Assembly (NCBI RefSeq): GCF_964355755.1
Contig: NC_092680.1
Span: 7,541,001-7,605,000 of the forward strand
Reading direction: 5' to 3'
DNA length: 64,000 nt
From: Antedon mediterranea
Taxonomy: Eukaryota > Echinodermata > Crinoidea > Comatulida > Antedonidae
In this document: piece after piece, positions 59,401 to 61,420 of the stretch
Numbering within the stretch: position 1 is the stretch's first letter
Layout of the letters: each line of letters begins with the position of its first letter
Notes under the pieces: model-generated
The model's database searches: none
Seen by the model: the letters and a program-made list of their open reading frames with translations, nothing else
Told to the model about the DNA's origin: nothing
Program-made: the position numbers and the translations under genes

Positions 59401-61069
59401 TACCATGCCGAAACTTTGCTAATTATGAACATGGTCAGGTTCGTTTTGTTTAAAATGTGAAATAGACATATCAAAATGTGCAAATATACTGTACCATCTT
59501 GGTTCCATGACAGATTGCTTGCCAGTGAATCCAATTTAAAACAACCATATTGTTTCCATTCATAGGCAAGAATTTTCTGTAAATAAACAAAATATGTAAT
59601 ATTATTAGTTTAGATTATTGAACATCAGTGGAACCACTATTATCAGTTTATTACTGTTTTCTGTTATGGTAATATTGTCATTATTAACTTAAATTATTGA
59701 ATATTGGTAAAACCCGTAGTTTATTACTGTTTTTCATAATCATCGCATGTTTATGGTTAATCGAGATTTAAACAACAAATCCTTCTTGTGATTAACCGAC
59801 TTTGGCATTCAATCAAACAACTGATTTATTTTTTTAAATTTTTTAAGAGCACCATTTTAATCAGTTACTTTAAATTTGTCCTGTTTCTGCTGCCAAGGAC
59901 ATGTAGTATCACACTGTTGTTTAACATACAGTAGGCCAGAGCAAATCAGTTATTAGTTAAGTTAAAAATAGAGGCTTTATAGACAATATTAAAAACTGAA
60001 TTAATGATTTAAAACTAATTAAGTGATGATACAGAATAATAATGCCCTACCCCCTTTTTTTTAAACTGTTACTGTTAGTGTTACTTTTTAAGAGCAACAT
60101 TTTAATCAGTTACTTCAAATTTGTCTTGTTTCTGCTGCCAAGGAAATGTAGTAATCATTCACTGTAACACAGGCCACATCCCAACCAGTTATTATTTAAG
60201 TTATTCACTTGAAAATAGAGGCTTTATAATAGACAATTAAAACTGAATTTAATGATTTAAAAACTAATTTAGTGATGATACAGAATAATAATGCTATTTC
60301 AGTGGGCGTTTGGTATAATTATAATTATTGCATTGACCTTTGCAGTGCTAATCAGTTCAACATAATAATGAAGTACCAAACTTGCAATCAATTGTAAAAA
60401 TCTAATTAACTAACACTAAGATCCATAGACGACCTTAATTGTATGTCATAAGCATTCAAAGTGCAAACAGACAAAATTACGTCCACAATACGATAAAGTA
60501 AATTGATATAAGCATGTATTACAATAGTGAGCAGGATATTACATATCATTATTAATCGATGTATTGGCAACGTCAAAACAATTTATTAAAATCTTCAAGA
60601 TATTTGTATGTTCATATTATTTTAAAATATTAATATAATTGGTCAAACCACTTAAAGATGTATTGTCCCCTAAAAACATGAAAAATGAAGATTAATTAAA
60701 TCAGACTTTGAATATGTTTTAAGTTTTATGGAGTGTCCACATGTGCGACTACAGAATTAGGATTTGCACAGCAAAGCTCTGTTTACACTATCAAAATTGT
60801 TTGACAATAAAACTGTGATGTGCCCATGGTGGTAGTGATATGCCAAAATATGGTTGGTAGTGATATGACATGTCACATGTTTTTGTCACATAAAGTTTGA
60901 TACTGTAAGTGTAGAGAGAGCTTAAAGGAAGTTGATGAGATGATCATTATTATTCTTAGCACATGTTTCTGACAGCAATCAGCAATGATAATATACTTAC
61001 TGATGTTCCTTTATTTTCAGTTGGTACAGGTTCAAAGAGATACACTTGATTTGCATATGATGCTGCAAT
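11315..61069 (-). CDS. DMXL: DmX-like protein / rabconnectin-3 alpha (whole gene span, N-terminus missing)
   Basis: Thirty-three coding exons join in phase from 61069 to the TGA at 11317-11315 and encode 3,180 residues; vertebrate DMXL1 and DMXL2 are about 3,030. Order (numbered from the first residue in the window): N-terminal WD40 propellers (1 to about 1,170; landmarks SFVYIAHPRAITGFSWRKTS, VNWLNNKELQLTL and AGHLSSSSIYPSCCAPYLFS), the Rav1p_C-type region (about 1,170-1,900; FNEDRWRKAALKNAYALLGK), an acidic stretch near 2,060 (WDDDEEDNEDEEE), a helical segment, and a C-terminal WD40 propeller (about 2,910-3,180; DIRQRKLRHSFTAHDSGIKC). Known role: scaffold that pairs with WDR7 and ROGDI to assemble V-ATPase V1 onto V0, and a synaptic-vesicle protein that binds Rab3 GEP/GAP. 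About 70 residues preceding IAASYANQVYLFEPV are absent; their exon is upstream of 61069. Vertebrate DMXL1/2 arose by duplication, so a single pre-duplication gene is likely here. Confidence 0.95.
12486..12610. repeat. 31-bp tandem repeat, 4 units
   Basis: GGGAATCTCAAGCCTAGAGAAGCTAAGAT repeated four times with small indels; the last unit carries an insert (TGCAGTATAGAGAAGC). Confidence 0.85.
13182..13580. repeat. tandem duplication, period about 197 bp
   Basis: Two head-to-tail copies start AATCATACACAAATTACTCC (13182) and AATCATACACAATTTACACC (13379). They share TTAGAAAAACACCTATG, GCTTGAGTGTGATTAAGAAA and TATAGCAATCATTCCTACGT. They differ at scattered bases and short indels. Confidence 0.9.
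13854..14113 (-). mobile_element. tRNA-derived SINE
   Basis: On the minus strand a tRNA-like head reads TGGCCAAGCGG (A-box position, 14105-14095) and GGTTCGAACC (B box, 14048-14039), with a long arm between them as in Ser/Leu tRNAs. A shared body follows (CTCCATGGTTCTGGTGG, GTGTACTAGTATACACACAG). Related copies are at 45669-45951 (minus) and 25893-26130 (plus). Confidence 0.8.
14146..14238 (-). mobile_element. second tRNA-like SINE head
   Basis: On the minus strand: GTAGCTTGGTGGTTAACACC followed by GGTTCAGGGTTTAATCCTG, resembling A and B boxes. It directly abuts the SINE at 13854-14113 and belongs to a different subfamily. Confidence 0.5.
14280..14497 (-). CDS. DMXL: DMXL exon 32
   Basis: 218 nt, phase 1 to 0. 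Encodes FSCHDGGCPSIAYCPNQQSL, GEVAIFDIRQRKLRHSFTAH and CIAVDPNEDFFLTGSAEGNI then K. Two WD40 blades that are nearly invariant in the family. Confidence 0.98.
14498..15940 (-). other. DMXL: DMXL intron 31
   Basis: AT-rich. The stretch from about 15700 to 15835 ends in AATGACAATAAATGG and GATGAATGAATGAATGAAT, like the 3' tail of a LINE on the plus strand; no coding piece was recognised. Confidence 0.4.
15941..16085 (-). CDS. DMXL: DMXL exon 31
   Basis: 145 nt, phase 0 to 1. Encodes TLQCHNKTVSDFTFMGSCSL and STENKNVSLWDTLMPKKKAC then IHG; vertebrates have ATSGHSNDNRNVCLWDTL. Confidence 0.96.
16086..16958 (-). other. DMXL: DMXL intron 30
   Basis: AT-rich intron with a tandem duplication of about 120 bp at 16721-16950 and a possible degenerate SINE at about 16250-16400 (TTCTACAGTACAACCAGAAC). 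No coding segment. Confidence 0.4.
16721..16950. repeat. tandem duplication, period about 121 bp
   Basis: CCATGGGACTATAGTCATGG at 16721 recurs as CCATGGGACTATAGTCAGGC at 16842. Both are followed by AAGTATTTAAAATA, ATCAATT and AAATTAGTGATAATCAT. Moderately diverged. Confidence 0.8.
16959..17039 (-). CDS. DMXL: DMXL exon 30
   Basis: 81 nt, phase 0 to 0. Encodes FGVCDDSGQLCLWQVGMNSP then SVTKPFL, a WD40 blade. Confidence 0.95.
17447..17577 (-). CDS. DMXL: DMXL exon 29
   Basis: 131 nt, phase 1 to 0. Encodes YISGSQDGSVSMWEWGHSQR then VTQLHFNVQGNK; vertebrates have YLTGAQDGSVRMFEW and FNSQGNKCGV. Confidence 0.96.
18070..18130 (-). CDS. DMXL: DMXL exon 28
   Basis: 61 nt, phase 0 to 1. Encodes ISRRPTYHIRRLSSHPTLPY; vertebrates have NLHNVKRMTSHPVHQYY. 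It opens the C-terminal WD40 propeller. Donor TTACT|GTAAGT. Confidence 0.93.
18307..18500. repeat. dispersed repeat, copy 1
   Basis: Matches 56102-56305: GGGGCGTTTATTT, GGTGTAATATGGTAACATGT, AATCAAATAAATACCCCCTA, GATATGAAAAAATACAACAC. The first about 80 bp form an inverted pair (GGGGGCGTTTATTT / AAATAAATACCCCC). Confidence 0.75.
19261..19394. mobile_element. MITE family A copy
   Basis: AGTTTGACAAAAAAAAATGTGATGTGCCC, CATATACGGGCACTTTTGTC, then TAGTGTAGACAGAGCTT. The left end (AAGCTATTTCTACA) is degenerate. It sits just before the trinucleotide array. Confidence 0.75.
19429..20512. repeat. AGC/AGT trinucleotide array, about 1.08 kb
   Basis: Almost unbroken AGT and AGC triplets with occasional AAC, AAT, ATT and AGA triplets. 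On the DMXL coding strand it reads GCT/ACT. A 150-bp internal duplication is visible (TATTAGCATTAGTATTAGTA at 19771 and at 19921, with matching flanks). The array is open in several frames, which produces meaningless poly-V/A or poly-L frames. It starts 39 bases beyond the exon 27 donor in the intron. Confidence 0.95.
20551..20698 (-). CDS. DMXL: DMXL exon 27
   Basis: 148 nt, phase 2 to 0. Encodes ATVAEDEFLMVHHSTERSAS and LLPGLLDGQNLQTGRGTNV; vertebrates have a similar linker (EEDFLVI... GxxQTGxGASV). Donor GTC|GTACGT. The AGC/AGT repeat array begins 39 bases beyond the donor. Confidence 0.88.
20699..22462 (-). other. DMXL: DMXL intron upstream of exon 27
   Basis: Strongly AT-rich. Plus-strand stretches ending GAATAAATAAAAATAAATAA (about 22165-22190) and AGAATAAATAAACAAAC (about 22352) look like two LINE 3' tails. 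No coding remnant identified beyond short frames. Confidence 0.4.
21840..22190 (+). mobile_element. possible LINE 3' end
   Basis: A stretch with GTGGTTTGGAGTATTGGAGAGCC and CTCACGGTACTCCATCCACGC finishes in a run of AAATAAAT units, a common LINE tail structure. There is no reverse-transcriptase homology to confirm it. Confidence 0.3.
22463..22552 (-). CDS. DMXL: DMXL candidate cassette exon 26b (90 nt)
   Basis: Phase 2 to 2, TAGTTCAG|GAAAC to TACAG|GTTAGA. In the frame required by its neighbours it reads LKHTYGLGYLLSHLSSIRGK then SFIQCHMWYY. The frame beginning ETYIWSGLSPISPVQ is also open but does not fit the phase. No vertebrate equivalent is recalled. Confidence 0.35.
22834..23013. mobile_element. 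hAT-like MITE, 180 bp
   Basis: Begins CAGTGGCGTAA and ends TTACGCCACTG (perfect 11-bp terminal inverted repeats). Flanks ACATCTAT and ACATAAAT may be a worn 8-bp target duplication, as in hAT elements. Inside, GGGGCCTAGAGCTTAAGGGG recurs within the element. A related copy is at 8000-8153. Confidence 0.75.
24019..24223. mobile_element. MITE family C copy
   Basis: AGTAGAACACTCACAATCAGGG on the left and TCCCTTTAACAGGGGTTCTACC on the right are diverged inverted ends. Internally there are several GGGGACAC / GTGTCCCC words. Fragments of the family are at 9945-10033 and 33690-33826. Confidence 0.6.
24482..24511 (-). CDS. DMXL: DMXL candidate microexon 26a (30 nt)
   Basis: Encodes (R)NISTMNSSS plus two bases, phase 2 to 2, between TGGTTCAG|GAAC and GTTT|GTAAGT. 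Symmetric and serine-rich. It can be included or skipped without changing frame. Confidence 0.5.
25418..25554 (-). CDS. DMXL: DMXL exon 26
   Basis: 137 nt, phase 0 to 2. Encodes ASGTVVSTHKEILELDISML and GVWADDEVDDMATPNLTR; vertebrates have IVLASTHDVQELDVTSLL. Acceptor TTTCTAG|GCC, donor GAAG|GTTGGT. Confidence 0.93.
25893..26130 (+). mobile_element. tRNA-derived SINE, degenerate copy
   Basis: GAGTGGCCCAGCTGTTAGAC, ATCGGCAAGGGTTTAAGCC (B-box remnant), CATTCCATGGTTCTGGTGG and GTGTACTAGTATACGCACAG match the minus-strand copies at 13854-14113 and 45669-45951. Confidence 0.7.
26885..27034. mobile_element. MITE family A, best full copy
   Basis: TA-flanked on both sides. Left AAGCTCTGTCTACACTATAAAAC, right AGTTTGATAATGTAGACAGAGCTT. 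The inside is palindromic (GATGTGCCCATATATGGACA and TATTTGGGCACATCAC). Confidence 0.85.
27115..27555. repeat. dispersed repeat D, copy 1
   Basis: Shares long stretches with 29335-29811: GCGCGCGGAT, TTCAGTGAAAATACC, AGCTAGGCCTACAAAACTAAGCCTA, TAGTGCATTGTTT. Terminal motifs are diverged compared with copy 2. Confidence 0.7.
28142..28183 (-). CDS. DMXL: DMXL candidate cassette exon 25a (42 nt)
   Basis: GFDITAAWSRDPFE between a good acceptor (TTTTATTTTGCATCACAG|GGT) and donor GAG|GTAGAC, phase 0 to 0. It falls at FCFNQ / ASASGTVVSTHK, where vertebrate DMXL runs straight through (VNKANCNEIVLASTH), so it is an optional insertion or a chance open segment. Confidence 0.45.
28996..29115. mobile_element. 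MITE family A, 3'-truncated copy
   Basis: Starts at a TA with AAGCTCTGTCTACACTATCAAAC and runs into CATCACTACCATATTACAC; the right terminal repeat is missing. Confidence 0.75.
29189..29811. mobile_element. 623-bp TIR element (family D, full copy)
   Basis: Left end TTAAAGCCCCATTCCCTAC and right end GCAGGGAAGGGGTCTTTAA are inverted repeats. The element contains the region shared with 27115-27555. It has no open frame of note, so it is non-autonomous. Confidence 0.65.
29824..29938. repeat. 115-bp near-perfect hairpin
   Basis: GTGTAATGGTACAAACAATG, GCATTTGGTGAATGATGAAAGG, TTATATCAACTAGGC is followed directly by its inverted copy (GTTGCCTCGTTGATATAACC, TTTCATTCACCTCATGCC, ATTATTTGTACCATTACAC). 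The stem is over 50 bp with few mismatches and almost no loop. Confidence 0.9.
30325..30438 (-). CDS. DMXL: DMXL exon 25
   Basis: 114 nt, phase 0 to 0. Encodes VDSTLGTYHQESGNREQRVK and VIHKEPEKISAFCFNQ; vertebrates have KVIHKESDMIMAFSVNK. Confidence 0.93.
30951..31068 (-). CDS. DMXL: DMXL exon 24
   Basis: 118 nt, phase 2 to 0. Encodes ALPAKRLWNFLVRQDQTQET then FIKYIFKKKQPSEQ; vertebrates have FPVKRLWHFLVKQEVLQETFIRYIFTKK. Confidence 0.96.
31230..31445 (+). mobile_element. LINE C-terminal remnant
   Basis: A plus-strand frame at 31156-31365 ends DVLMWQPKHGLAKQERPALI then DVLRDGYWYVGR. This resembles the tail of many LINE reverse transcriptases (LLWTPTHGKRSRGRPxKTYxDxLRxD), and a further out-of-frame piece follows. 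It is antisense to DMXL, in the intron between exons 23 and 24. Confidence 0.5.
31450..33130 (-). other. DMXL: DMXL intron 23, remaining part
   Basis: AT-rich. A possible LINE tail ends near 31505 (CTCTAAATAAATACATTTAA). Stretches such as ATATGACGTCATCA-like words and TAGGTGATCATTTT recur (about 31700 and 33085). No gene. Confidence 0.35.
33134..33338 (-). CDS. DMXL: DMXL exon 23
   Basis: 205 nt, phase 1 to 2. Encodes LPVSSPLLHSILKLLEQWIQ and SGPAILKYKAMLEPDNTPF; vertebrates have GPAILRNKAMLEPENTPF. Confidence 0.96.
33374..33544. mobile_element. MITE family A copy with internal duplication
   Basis: TTTTATGTGACAAAAAAATG, then ATATCACTACCATATTTGGGC repeated, then GTCAAACTAGTTTTATAGTG and AGAGCTT. 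It starts 36 bases upstream of the exon 23 acceptor and may therefore supply or perturb branch-point sequence. Confidence 0.7.
33690..33826. mobile_element. MITE family C fragment
   Basis: AATAGACCCTCTGCTTTGGGACATC and TTGTTGGGTCCTGAAGGTGTC match 24019-24223. Confidence 0.5.
34228..34465 (-). CDS. DMXL: DMXL exon 22
   Basis: 238 nt, phase 0 to 1. Encodes YDSAESEASDDEDYYDDSAT, an acidic stretch matching the YDSDESxxSDEEDD of vertebrates, then NSYSWCLMRFVIVQLALDKM and FLPVGGIELA. Confidence 0.95.
35433..35590 (-). CDS. DMXL: DMXL exon 21
   Basis: 158 nt, phase 1 to 0. Encodes NADKRRNSLYMRVLGKASRG and LSYREKFVPPESSVIDFLMV then K; vertebrates have SYKEKFIPPELSMWDYFVAKP. Confidence 0.94.
35689..35946 (-). 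CDS. DMXL: DMXL exon 20
   Basis: 258 nt, phase 1 to 1. Encodes IQLCEGLLAIYISLLVHALS and ELYRLMAHNIDQNMWAAVFG then GG; vertebrates have VYLSLLIHALATNSSSELFRL. Donor ACAG|GTAGGT. Confidence 0.95.
36162..38179 (-). CDS. DMXL: DMXL exon 19 (2,018 nt)
   Basis: Phase 2 to 1. Holds the strongest family match: FFAHNFNEDRWRKAALKNAY, FFLLAGSLKDAIEVCCNNLG, NYLRTHPLLIRRHLAGQDRP, CPLLALEVLTKLPKVK and a conserved acidic linker (DWGAPSATDLEEELELKWDD). Then SCLKIMMEELRTLATGFEVE, RRKSWLKKNHHLLRTLFSY and PLPTTLPLLSASIANCKTVV. Acceptor TTTCAG|GTC, donor CCAG|GTAATG. Confidence 0.98.
38830..39640 (+). mobile_element. LINE reverse-transcriptase remnant, antisense to DMXL
   Basis: Frames include LYNSLVKSILLYNSETWGLT, EEAHKLDTFHRQQLCKIIGI and GTKPISLEIVDARWRL-stop-GHILRQDPCTPAN, then KKDLKQLKELANERSDWKKL. 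This is the thumb and C-terminal part of a non-LTR retrotransposon. It is 5' truncated, has in-frame stops and ends in ATAATAATAAT. It is in the intron just past exon 18. Confidence 0.85.
39658..39755 (-). CDS. DMXL: DMXL exon 18
   Basis: 98 nt, phase 0 to 2. Encodes VAKSQFQTNKDPLDAALFYL then AMKKKTVVWGLY, near-identical to vertebrates. A LINE remnant in the opposite orientation begins about 18 bases beyond the donor (ACAG|GTAATA). Confidence 0.96.
40154..40238. mobile_element. MITE family A, internally deleted copy
   Basis: TA-flanked, 85 bp: AAGCCCAAATATGGTAGTAATATGAC, GACCATATATGGGCACATCAC, ATAGTGTACACAGAGCTT. Confidence 0.75.
40311..40499 (-). CDS. DMXL: DMXL exon 17
   Basis: 189 nt, phase 0 to 0. 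Encodes TCHYAWAFHSEAEEELLDLI and MGVAWWVRSTVTLRRTMEK, the very conserved WAFHSEAEEEL block of the Rav1p_C region. Confidence 0.96.
40903..40991 (-). CDS. DMXL: DMXL exon 16
   Basis: 89 nt, phase 1 to 0. Encodes GETLDECGVRFLLAMRFHTC then LLKSLPLRQQ; vertebrates have ALDECGLRYLLAMRLHTCLL. Confidence 0.95.
41089..41148 (-). CDS. DMXL: DMXL exon 15
   Basis: 60 nt, phase 1 to 1, encoding AIGKEGAGYASKGNTDSTHA. Acceptor TTACAG|CAA, donor GCTG|GTAAAC. Length divisible by three and symmetric, so skippable in frame. Confidence 0.82.
41725..43809 (-). CDS. DMXL: DMXL exon 14 (largest, 2,085 nt)
   Basis: Phase 1 to 1. Opens with an acidic run (FEDDDDDDIPVLD), then PAGVEVISAAPAAGHLSSSS and SDGKVRFWKC (end of an N-terminal WD40 propeller). 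It passes into the Rav1p_C-type region (VVGLENEMHVYSQWKTEDK, LPQYHPKQLMELLNCGKIRR, VKAILAHLVRCIAGE) and ends before the conserved leucine-rich LTSLDQMHLLALADT. Acceptor TTGTAG|TTA, donor GCAG|GTTTGT. Confidence 0.97.
43810..45279 (-). other. DMXL: DMXL intron 13
   Basis: AT-rich 1.5-kb intron with ATT runs near 43975-44015. No repeat family or coding segment recognised. Confidence 0.4.
45280..45487 (-). CDS. DMXL: DMXL exon 13
   Basis: 208 nt, phase 0 to 1. Encodes NWQNVQLMHAFQHQFICGNL and FEEQFFLVVVERKMSGISVI then HMWYIHLG; vertebrates have FYLIVIECxxxxxSLLHMWHLHL. Donor ACAG|GTAGTA. Confidence 0.93.
45669..45951 (-). mobile_element. tRNA-derived SINE, copy 2
   Basis: Minus-strand A-box-like TGGCCAAGCGG at 45945-45935. 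It shares GGTGACCCCAAACAG, GTGTGTATACTAGTACAC, CCGAGAAGACTTG and ACCAGAACCATGGAGC with the 13854 copy. The B box is eroded by a small deletion. Confidence 0.8.
46060..46206 (-). CDS. DMXL: DMXL exon 12
   Basis: 147 nt, phase 0 to 0. Encodes GYLSSSSPLSTVLNPDLIKN and ISLQSTSRPGCIIELNKLNN; the vertebrate counterpart is STARPGCIIELDP. Acceptor TGCAG|GGT, donor CAG|GTATAT. Confidence 0.93.
46478..47739 (-). CDS. DMXL: DMXL exon 11
   Basis: 1,262 nt, phase 1 to 0. Contains DLQKRLDCLMRDWYKASDML, FAIHPVDGSFLLWLVDFLDE, SVSHKSRCCGHRFRLNDLQC, CHPILPLLLTTSHHN, CSELILWRVFPVGPL and SPSACFVASDGYTLRVFQSV, in the same order as vertebrate DMXL. An inserted serine/arginine-rich loop (RRGSMTARRTSLMRRSSSIS) looks phosphorylatable. 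Donor GAG|GTAATC. Confidence 0.97.
47740..48871 (-). other. DMXL: DMXL intron 10, first part
   Basis: AT-rich. A degenerate SINE-like patch lies at about 48060-48240 (GAACCAGTACAGCAGGGAAC, CCACCTTAATCGCTTGGC) and a family C-like patch at about 48770-48870 (GGGGACACCTTCGG). No gene. Confidence 0.4.
48872..49024. mobile_element. 153-bp MITE with TTA target duplication
   Basis: TGCTTGGTTCCCACTAG and CTAGTGAGAACCAAGCA are 17-bp inverted ends with one mismatch. TTA flanks both sides, as in PIF/Harbinger elements. Subterminal CGCAACGACG and GTCGCGTTACG are also roughly inverted. A partial relative (GTCCTAGTGAGAACCAGGCA) is near 58275-58297. Confidence 0.85.
49111..49158 (-). CDS. DMXL: DMXL exon 10 (48-nt exon)
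   Basis: 48 nt, phase 1 to 1. Encodes EETPTPPVDEDELNSK, an acidic linker, between TTAG|AAG and AAAA|GTAATT. Its length is a multiple of three with symmetric phase, so it could be skipped without breaking frame. Confidence 0.8.
49324..49597. mobile_element. MITE family B, full copy
   Basis: TTAAAGATGTATTGTCCC at the left end and GGGACAATACATCTTTAA at the right end: perfect 18-bp inverted repeats. The inside is AT-rich (GTTGAATATGCCATTTTA; GAAAGTGATTAACTTTATTA). Confidence 0.9.
49630..49830 (-). CDS. DMXL: DMXL exon 9
   Basis: 201 nt, phase 1 to 1. Encodes DIPLLPALSSMSGSKTPNFV then VNWLNNKELQLTLVAETILQ; vertebrates have VVHWLNNKELHFTL. It ends in an acidic/serine-rich tail (SSEESSSADE). Acceptor AAAATAG|ATA, donor GAGG|GTAGAT. 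Confidence 0.93.
50210..50351 (-). CDS. DMXL: DMXL exon 8
   Basis: 142 nt, phase 0 to 1. Encodes LHTNSGPLPSHDKGHEMHHF and SILPVHFHIASTINPNT, matching the LCHFHIAASINPATD segment of vertebrate DMXL. Histidine-rich as in the family. Donor CAG|GTAAAT. Confidence 0.88.
50460..50535 (-). CDS. DMXL: DMXL exon 7 (acceptor uncertain)
   Basis: 76 nt, phase 2 to 0, encoding S-VPTLSDLKNFSHDQKQLNSQ then RLEHL. The acceptor GAATCCAG|CGTCC at 50536 is the only one that keeps frame with exon 6. A stronger-looking TATTCAG 20 bases upstream would shift the frame to a TAG. The donor CTT|GTGTAT is weak. The segment sits between well-supported exons. Confidence 0.65.
51272..51317. repeat. two long poly-G tracts
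   Basis: GGGGAAGGGGGGGG and a second run of G's separated by AAATGGAGAGGA. On the DMXL transcript strand this is poly-C. G-quadruplex potential on the plus strand. The tract length may be an assembly or sequencing approximation. Confidence 0.85.
51497..51685 (-). CDS. DMXL: DMXL exon 6
   Basis: 189 nt, phase 2 to 2. Encodes GSVANILVTSCRDNICRIWC then ETLLPDLNLFEEN and the tail FNISLKH; vertebrates have SVCNVLLTCCKDNVCRLWVET. Acceptor TTTCAG|GGG, donor CACAG|GTTTGG. Confidence 0.94.
51700..54448 (-). other. DMXL: DMXL intron 5
   Basis: 2.8-kb AT-rich intron with a family B MITE at 52700-52950. Remaining sequence shows no coding segment; short plus-strand frames such as 51869-52096 are not recognisable. 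Confidence 0.45.
52700..52950. mobile_element. MITE family B, copy lacking its left end
   Basis: GTTGAATATGCCATTTTAAATGTCACA, GAAAGTGATTAACTTTATTAAAAC and GGGGACAATACATCTTTAA match 49324-49597. The left terminal repeat is replaced by a T run. Confidence 0.8.
54449..54618 (-). CDS. DMXL: DMXL exon 5
   Basis: 170 nt, phase 0 to 2. Encodes ADRLVKIWHRSRKATLNSTV and DEKYSFVYIAHPRAITGFSW RKTSKYMPK. The latter is nearly identical to the vertebrate family signature. Acceptor TTCCAG|GCC, donor CCAAA|GTAAGT. Confidence 0.96.
55418..55484 (-). CDS. DMXL: DMXL exon 4
   Basis: 67 nt, phase 2 to 0. Encodes TSTPVYHLKFSPDGQYFASA then GK, a canonical WD40 strand (FSPDGxxFASAGKD). Acceptor TTTTTTTAG|AAC, donor AAG|GTAAAT. 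Confidence 0.92.
55536..55690. mobile_element. MITE family B, left-end fragment
   Basis: TTAAAGATGTATTGTTCCCC followed by AAATTTGAATGGGCCATTTTG; 50 bases upstream of exon 4. Confidence 0.6.
55873..56023 (-). CDS. DMXL: DMXL exon 3
   Basis: 151 nt, phase 1 to 2, acceptor TTTTAG|GTTC, donor GCAA|GTATGT. Encodes GSKLLTGSDSIQLWACAMVI and, after a serine/glycine linker, ALWECIWQCK: WD40 repeat of the first propeller. Confidence 0.92.
56102..56305. repeat. dispersed repeat, copy 2
   Basis: Same orientation as 18307-18500: GGAGGCGTTTATTTTTTTTGG, GGTGTAATATGGTAACATGT, AATAAATACCCCCTAGATAT. It starts with a run of 14 or more G. Confidence 0.75.
56497..56745. repeat. diverged direct duplication, about 155 bp apart
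   Basis: GTACATTATACTTGGATTATCCTGATTTGCG recurs as GTACATTATACTCGGACTATCCTGATTTGC. Both are followed by AGTCGTAAAG and GAAAATATTTTCACTGAACTC. Confidence 0.8.
57325..57452. mobile_element. MITE family A, TA-flanked copy
   Basis: Left AAGCGCTGTCTACACTATCAAAC, right AGTTTGATAGTGTAGACAGTGCTT, with TA on both sides. The 24-bp terminal repeats are almost perfect. Confidence 0.88.
58385..58550. mobile_element. possible small inverted-repeat element
   Basis: GTAGAACCTTCATTTACATACG at the left and GTAAGTAAAACATAGGTTCTAC at the right are approximately inverted, with repeated GTAAAAT words between. Only one copy seen. Confidence 0.5.
59155..59370. repeat. diverged direct duplication, about 135 bp apart
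   Basis: CACAAAATAGACAGTTATGGAGTCAACTTGGA and, later, CACAAAATAGACAGCTATGGAGTCAACTTGGA. Each is followed by AAAATGGCTAGCAAT. Confidence 0.8.
59495..59576 (-). CDS. DMXL: DMXL exon 2
   Basis: 82 nt, phase 0 to 1. Encodes KILAYEWKQYGCFKLDSLAS then NLSWNQD, matching the LYSQWQKSGQFFLESIAHNITWD segment of vertebrate DMXL. Donor GATG|GTACAG. Confidence 0.9.
59841..60294. repeat. direct duplication, about 245 bp apart
   Basis: TTTTAAGAGCACCATTTTAATCAG at 59841 and TTTTAAGAGCAACATTTTAATCAG at 60086. Both continue with GTTTCTGCTGCCAAGGA, AATAGAGGCTTTATA and GTGATGATACAGAATAATAATGC. Confidence 0.88.
60652..60725. mobile_element. MITE family B, end fragment
   Basis: TTAAAGATGTATTGTCCCCT, then ATGAAAAATGAAGATTAATTAAATCAGACTTTGAATA; matches the right end of 49324-49597 in inverted orientation. 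Confidence 0.65.
60774..60923. mobile_element. MITE family A, diverged copy
   Basis: AAGCTCTGTTTACACTATCAAAA on the left, then GTCACATAAAGTTTGATACTG and GTGTAGAGAGAGCTT on the right. The TA flank is lost on the left. Confidence 0.75.
61001..61069 (-). CDS. DMXL: DMXL exon 1 of window
   Basis: 69 nt, phase 0 to 0, acceptor TTACAG|ATT, donor TCA|GTAAGT. Encodes IAASYANQVYLFEPVPTENK plus GTS; vertebrate DMXL has IAASYGNVISIFEPV here, about residue 72. The preceding exon was not found in the window. Confidence 0.9.
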
Positions 61070-61264
61070 CTGTAATGAACAAAGATCCATCAATTTCACA
61101 AACATAAAAATAGACAATTGTCATTATTTATCTTGCATGGTAATAATAGTCTGAAAGAAATAGTCATACAGTAGTGCAGGTAATGAAAAAAAGACTGACA
61201 AAAAAGATTCTTTGTCAGTACTTACGAATTACCATTACCTAATTCATATTATTAACTCCAAAGA

Positions 61265-61420
61265 CCTATTTACACAGACAAGCGGTAATAAAAATATATA
61301 AATCTATGTTATTCCTTAATTAATTAATTAATTAATACACAGAACACGGAGAAGATGGGCGGTTCCCATGGATAGATACAGATTCTTACATGGGACAAGC
61401 TGGCCGGTTTTCCAATTGAC
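61265..61420. mobile_element. partial relative of the 9578 TIR element
   Basis: CTATTTACACAGACAAGCGGTAATAA, GATAGATACAGATTCTTACATGGGACAAGC and CGGTTTTCC match 9578-9761 in inverted orientation. The far terminal repeat is missing. An (AATT)n run sits in the middle at about 61317-61336. Confidence 0.6.

Larger units (their letters stand above)
56024..59494 (-). other. DMXL: DMXL intron 2
   Basis: 3.5 kb. It holds a dispersed repeat (56102-56305), a diverged duplication (56497-56745), a family A MITE (57325-57452), a fragment related to the 48872 MITE (about 58090-58297), a TIR-like patch at 58385-58550 and a diverged duplication at 59155-59370. No coding segment. Confidence 0.5.
59577..61000 (-). 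other. DMXL: DMXL intron 1 of window
   Basis: Contains a tandem duplication (59841-60294), a family B fragment (60652-60725) and a family A MITE (60774-60923). No coding segment. Confidence 0.5.
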
